64,000 nucleotides of DNA from a bacterium. Its GTDB lineage: Bacteria > Planctomycetota > UBA1135 > GCA-002686595. The notes beneath the pieces are model-generated. The model had not been told where the DNA came from. It made no database searches and was given only the letters and a program-made list of their open reading frames with translations. Shown here piece by piece: positions 60,940-64,000 of the stretch (position 1 is the stretch's first letter; each line of letters starts with the position of its first letter). Location: assembly GCA_024226735.1 (NCBI GenBank), contig JAAELL010000348.1:22569-86568 (forward strand), read 5' to 3'. The position numbers and the translations under genes were made by a program.

Positions 60940-61680
60940 TCAATCGAACTCCGGACCCCTGAGGTCGACGGGCGGGCGCTTGGAGCGCAGGATGCGCAGA
61001 TTCAACATCTCGACGAAGACCGAGAAGCCCATCGCGAAGTAGATGTAGCCGCGCGGAAGATGGGCGTGCAGGCCTTCGACGATCAAGGCCACGCCGACGA
61101 GCAGCAGGAACGAGAGAGCGAGCATCTTCACCGTCGGATGCTTGTGGATGAACTCCGCCACGCTGCGCGCCGACCACATCATGAACACGATCGCGGTGAC
61201 GACCGCGGCGATCATCACTCCGATGTCGTCGGCCATGCCGACCGCGGTGATCACGGAGTCGAGCGAGAACACCAGGTCGAGGAAGAAGATTTGCACGAGC
61301 GCGGACGCCAGCGTCATCTTCTTGCCGCCCGAGGCGTGATGCTCCTCGCCCTCGAGACTCTGGTGGATCTCGTGCGTCGCCTTCGCGATCAGGAACAACC
61401 CGCCACCGAGAAGGATGAGGTCACGACCGGAGACGGCGCGTCCGAAGGCCTCGAACAGCTCGGCTTTGAGCCCCATGACCCACGAGATCGACAGCAGCAG
61501 GACGACGCGTCCGACGAGCGCGAGCGTCAGGCCGACCATCCTCGCCCGGCCTTGCTCCTCCGGTGGCAGACGCGAGGACAGGACGGAGATGAAGACGATG
61601 TTGTCGATGCCCAGAACGATCTCGAGCGCCGTCAGAGTGGCGAACGCCACCCAGGCCTGTGGTTCGGTGATCCAGTCCAC
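60940..61680 (-). CDS. TerC family membrane protein
   Basis: A 246-residue protein with about seven transmembrane segments. The TerC hallmarks are ALEIVLGIDNIVFISVL near the N-terminus and DLVFSLDSVITAVGMADD, each with acidic residues inside membrane helices. Family members export manganese or are linked to metal and exported-metalloenzyme homeostasis. The start is GTG at 61680, with GGAG eight bases upstream. ATG 61755 has a strong but too close AGGAGG. The gene is one base from the PhoD-like gene and probably co-transcribed. Confidence 0.88.
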   Translation of the reverse strand: MDWITEPQAWVAFATLTALEIVLGIDNIVFISVLSSRLPPEEQGRARMVGLTLALVGRVVLLLSISWVMGLKAELFEAFGRAVSGRDLILLGGGLFLIAKATHEIHQSLEGEEHHASGGKKMTLASALVQIFFLDLVFSLDSVITAVGMADDIGVMIAAVVTAIVFMMWSARSVAEFIHKHPTVKMLALSFLLLVGVALIVEGLHAHLPRGYIYFAMGFSVFVEMLNLRILRSKRPPVDLRGPEFD

Positions 61681-61814
61681 GCGGTTCTCCGTGGGTAAGA
61701 ACGGGGCCGGAGAGCGTAGCGTCGGTCGTTCCCTGGGGCCTTTTCCAACGGGCATCCCCCTCCTGATCCACCCCCAGAGAGGATCTTTCAATGCCGGTAT
61801 CCAAAAGTGCAATG

Positions 61815-61962
61815 CGCTGCGGGCATTCCCCGATTTGGGCCGGGGGAGGTGTTTGCCGAACAGACGGGTCTGGCGGCACCGAGCCCTGAGAGAGGCCCGA
61901 GGGAGATGCTGAAGCCGTCAGGGCGGGAGCGGGGTGGAATGCCCGCTCCCGCTCCTTTTTTT
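61815..61962 (+). ncRNA. Structured RNA candidate
   Basis: A non-coding interval that folds on the plus strand. GCGGGCATTCC (61819-61829) pairs perfectly with GGAATGCCCGC (61936-61946), enclosing a CCCCG/CGGGG hairpin, a GGTG/CACC-closed hairpin (61848-61880), and a GCCCTG/CAGGGC stem (61883-61924). The right strand of the closing stem overlaps the terminator hairpin, giving mutually exclusive folds as in attenuators. No gene follows on this strand, so it may be a free small RNA. I cannot match it to a known class; 6S RNA is one size-compatible option. Confidence 0.45.
61925..61962 (+). terminator. Intrinsic terminator
   Basis: GGGAGCGGG (61925-61933) pairs with CCCGCTCCC (61942-61950), or in a shifted register with CCCGCTCC (61948-61955) that is directly followed by seven T residues (61956-61962). 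The T run is only on the plus strand, so it ends a rightward transcript even though both flanking genes run leftward. Confidence 0.75.
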
Positions 61963-61989
61963 GCCTCGTCAGAAGAATCTGTGGGTGCC

Positions 61990-62352
61990 CTACGGCTCGA
62001 GCAGGATGCGCTGGGTGCGCGCGGTGACGTTGCGGGTGACGGACTTGGTTCCCTTGCCTTCGATGCGCAGGTGGAAGACGTACTGGGCGGGACGGAAGCG
62101 GACGAGGAGCGGCTCCTCGGCGATGCGTGCGGTCGAGCGGCGGAAGCCGGTCGAGTCGCGGATCTCGATCTCGACCGGTGCGCCCATCCGGTTCTCGACG
62201 TGCGCTTCGACGGCGTCGATCAGCTCGAGCGCGAGGCCTTCGACCGAGACCGGCATCGCGACCGTCGCGTCGAGGTCGTCCGTCTCGCGCCAGGCCAACC
62301 ACACGACGCAAAGGATCGTGGCCGCCGCGACGAGGATTCCAATGCTCTTCAT
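61990..62352 (-). CDS. Small membrane-anchored protein
   Basis: A 120-residue protein with one N-terminal transmembrane segment (about 3-20) and a short extracytoplasmic, beta-rich domain containing VEIEIRDSTGFRRSTARI and QYVFHLRIEGKGTKSVTR. No family is recognised. It follows the cardiolipin synthase gene by one base, so it is co-transcribed with it. It might be an accessory or stability factor for that enzyme; that is only inferred from position. Confidence 0.65.
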   Translation of the reverse strand: MKSIGILVAAATILCVVWLAWRETDDLDATVAMPVSVEGLALELIDAVEAHVENRMGAPVEIEIRDSTGFRRSTARIAEEPLLVRFRPAQYVFHLRIEGKGTKSVTRNVTARTQRILLEP

Positions 62353-62353
62353 G

Positions 62354-63793
62354 TCAGATCAACGGCCCGAGGATTCCCGCCGCATTCTGCACGATGCGCT
62401 TCGACCAGTGCCGACTCGTCCAGCGCGCGGAGTCGACGCGCTTCGAATCTTCCATGTACGAACGCTGGAGGAACCGCAGGCGGCTCGCGAAGTCGGTGTC
62501 GTAGATCAGCGTCGAGACCTCGAAGTTCAGCTCGAAGCTGCGCCGGTCGAAGTTCGCGGTGCTGACGAGCGCGAGGTCACGGTCGACGGTCATCGTCTTC
62601 GCGTGCAGAAGGCCCTTCTGGTACTCGTGGATCTCGACGCCCGCCTCCAGAAGAGGCTCGTAGTGGCTGCGACTCGCCGCGGCGACGAGGATCGAATCGT
62701 TGTGCGCCGGGACGACCAGGATGCAATGCACGCCGCGCCGCGCGGCGGTCTCCATGGCCGCCCGCGTGCCCTCGTCGGGAACGAAGTAGGGCGTGGTGAC
62801 GATCACCTCTTCGCGCGCGGTGTGGAATACGGCCTGCAGGACCTGGACGAGCGCTTCGTTCTGACAGTTGGGGCCGGTGCCCATGACCTGCACCGGGAAC
62901 CCACCGTCGACCTGCGGCGGGGCGGTCGTGAGGAGCCCCTCGAGCGACTCGTCGTTGTCGAGGTACCAGTCCTCGACGAACAGCTCCTGCAGGTCACGCA
63001 CCGCGGGGCCCTCGATGCGTAGCGTCGCGTCGACCCACGGCGCGACCTTTGGCTTGGGCGCGAAGGACGCGTCCGCGATGTTGTGTGATCCCGAGTAGCC
63101 GATCAGGCCGTCGATCACCGCGATCTTGCGGTGGTTGCGCAGGTCGATGCGGCCCATCGTGATGGGGCGCAGTCGCGTCGGGAGCGCGGGAACGACCTGA
63201 ACGCCCGCGCGCGCCAACTCGTAGCGCAGATCGGAGTCGAGGAAGTCGTGCGATCCGACGGCGTCGACCAGGACGCGGCAGTCGACTCCACGCTCCTCGG
63301 CGCGCCGCAGGGCGTCCCCGACCTTCCGCCCGGACTCGTCGGCGAGGTAGATGTAGTACAGGAGGTGGCAGTGATTCTGGGCGGCGTCGATGTCGCGCAC
63401 GAGCGAGTCGATCACTCCGGCCGTGTCGCCCATCAGCTCGAGCGCGTTGCCCGGTCGCGGCTGGGTCTCGGCGACGCGCTGGGCCAGCGTCGCGATCGGG
63501 CGGTAGTGCTCTTCGAGCTCGGGCTCGCGCGGGAGCGTGCCGCGGACGTGCTGGCGCACGAGGCCGACGATCTCCTGATGCCGGCGCACGCGCCTGCGTC
63601 CGAAGCGGACCTCGCCGAACATGACGTACGCCGCGACGCCGACGCCCACCGGCAGCGCGAGGATCACGACGATCCAGGCGGGCGAGAGCGCCTGCCGGCG
63701 CGACGGGCGCAACAGCACGAGAACCGCGAAGAAGATGCGGACGGCGTACTCGCACGCGAAGAAGACCGCGGCTTGCCAGCTGATCTCGGTCAT
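62354..63793 (-). CDS. cls: Cardiolipin synthase (phospholipase D superfamily)
   Basis: A 479-residue enzyme that makes cardiolipin from phosphatidylglycerol at the inner membrane. Two N-terminal transmembrane segments (about 10-28 and 38-60) precede two HKD motifs: H221-x-K223-xxxx-D228 in NHRKIAVIDG and H397-x-K399-xxxx-D404 in HAKTMTVD. Residues GSHNIAD and STANFDRRSF follow each. Length and order are typical of bacterial ClsA-type proteins. ATG at 63793 gives the membrane-segment N-terminus. An inverted-repeat element begins about 27 bases upstream of the start. Confidence 0.92.
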   Translation of the reverse strand: MTEISWQAAVFFACEYAVRIFFAVLVLLRPSRRQALSPAWIVVILALPVGVGVAAYVMFGEVRFGRRRVRRHQEIVGLVRQHVRGTLPREPELEEHYRPIATLAQRVAETQPRPGNALELMGDTAGVIDSLVRDIDAAQNHCHLLYYIYLADESGRKVGDALRRAEERGVDCRVLVDAVGSHDFLDSDLRYELARAGVQVVPALPTRLRPITMGRIDLRNHRKIAVIDGLIGYSGSHNIADASFAPKPKVAPWVDATLRIEGPAVRDLQELFVEDWYLDNDESLEGLLTTAPPQVDGGFPVQVMGTGPNCQNEALVQVLQAVFHTAREEVIVTTPYFVPDEGTRAAMETAARRGVHCILVVPAHNDSILVAAASRSHYEPLLEAGVEIHEYQKGLLHAKTMTVDRDLALVSTANFDRRSFELNFEVSTLIYDTDFASRLRFLQRSYMEDSKRVDSARWTSRHWSKRIVQNAAGILGPLI

Positions 63794-63819
63794 CGCCGCG
63801 AGTCTAACGGGTCCGGACA

Positions 63820-64000
63820 CTAGTGGTGTGATGCAGACAGTTGCGGTCTTATCCCGGCCCGCATGCACGCGCCACGGCGTTGCGGCTCCTGCGACCAATC
63901 CCAGTATCACCGTATTGGCAGCGAAGTTGCGTCGTCGCCGCGCCTTGTGGCACGCACACGCGAACTCGGGACAAGACCGCAACTGTCTGCATCACACCAC
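63820..64000. mobile_element. CTAG-bounded inverted-repeat element, copy 4 (cut by window end)
   Basis: Starts CTAGTGGTGTGATGCAGACA and reaches the window end inside the matching right end. The arms are complementary for about 33 bases, but from base 13 inward they differ from copies 1 and 2 (GCAGACAGTTGCGGTCTT in place of TTCACTCTTGTGCGGCAT). The core with GACCAATCCCAGTATCACCG and the right-flank TTGCGTCGTCG are conserved with copy 2. Confidence 0.85.

Noticed and set aside
22539..61680. TerB and TerC genes taken as one tellurite-resistance system
   Set aside because: They are 32 kb apart, in different operons, and the TerA/TerD/TerE genes are absent. The TerB protein belongs with its ATPase and helicase neighbours.
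61681..61990. A manganese (yybP-ykoY) riboswitch on the minus strand upstream of terC
   Set aside because: Such riboswitches often precede TerC genes, but I could not find the conserved loops on the minus strand. The T-run and pairing indicate a plus-strand transcript instead.
1..64000. tRNA, rRNA or CRISPR loci
   Set aside because: I looked for T-loop-like motifs, rRNA signatures and regularly spaced direct repeats. The GGTTCGAGTCC-like match near 22320 lies inside a protein gene and does not fold as a tRNA.

Overview
The window is GC-rich bacterial DNA, densely coded on both strands and lacking rRNA, tRNA or CRISPR. The best guess for the source is a deep-branching planctomycete (Planctomycetota, Saltatorellus/Poly30-like). 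The reasons are several sulfatase-family enzymes, three secreted HEAT-repeat plus von Willebrand A proteins, a beta-lactamase/NamZ fusion, and secreted proteins ending in C-terminal modules (for example one ending NFTDGLS) that I associate with that group. This is an inference from families, not a phylogenetic test.

Layout. 0-9.6 kb: a DUF1330 remnant, RNase HIII, a Rieske protein, a PLP/CBS-domain cystathionine synthase-like enzyme, two small membrane proteins, then a rightward group of TRAP solute receptor, lactamase-NamZ fusion and sulfatase, and a SUKH protein. 9.7-11.7 kb: the TRAP permease pair, oriented away from its likely receptor. 11.7-21.3 kb: a leftward operon of processive glycosyltransferase, membrane sulfatase-like enzyme and three HEAT-VWA paralogues. 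21.4-28.9 kb: an SGNH hydrolase and a leftward three-gene cassette (TerB-N/TerB/TerB-C protein, BrxD-like ATPase, Lhr-like helicase) that looks like a DNA-processing or defence system and is the best candidate for a poorly described system. 29-36 kb: leftward metabolic and envelope genes, including an unusual protein with a GspG-like C-terminus. 36.2-40.1 kb: a membrane cyclophilin, a parB gene with two perfect parS sites and no parA beside it, a membrane protein and a phosphoesterase. 40.4-44.2 kb: lysS-lolC-lolD.

44.3-57.5 kb is an accessory, decaying region: a broken carboxypeptidase-regulatory-like gene, an ABC exporter, a sulfatase lacking its catalytic core, a prolyl oligopeptidase remnant joined head to head with half a sulfatase, an internally deleted transposase, an Imm53-like gene, and three secreted proteins (kelch, LamG-like and a cysteine-rich type). 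57.5-64 kb returns to intact genes: M3 peptidase, PhoD-like phosphatase, TerC, a small anchored protein and cardiolipin synthase, with a structured RNA candidate and intrinsic terminator between TerC and the small protein gene.

A family of 167-186 bp inverted-repeat elements bounded by CTAG occurs at 40.16, 57.34 and 63.82 kb, with a solo end at 46.73 kb. In one copy both arms have changed sequence together while staying complementary. Start codons were chosen by family alignment from memory, ribosome-binding sites and gene overlaps; several starts are GTG or TTG.
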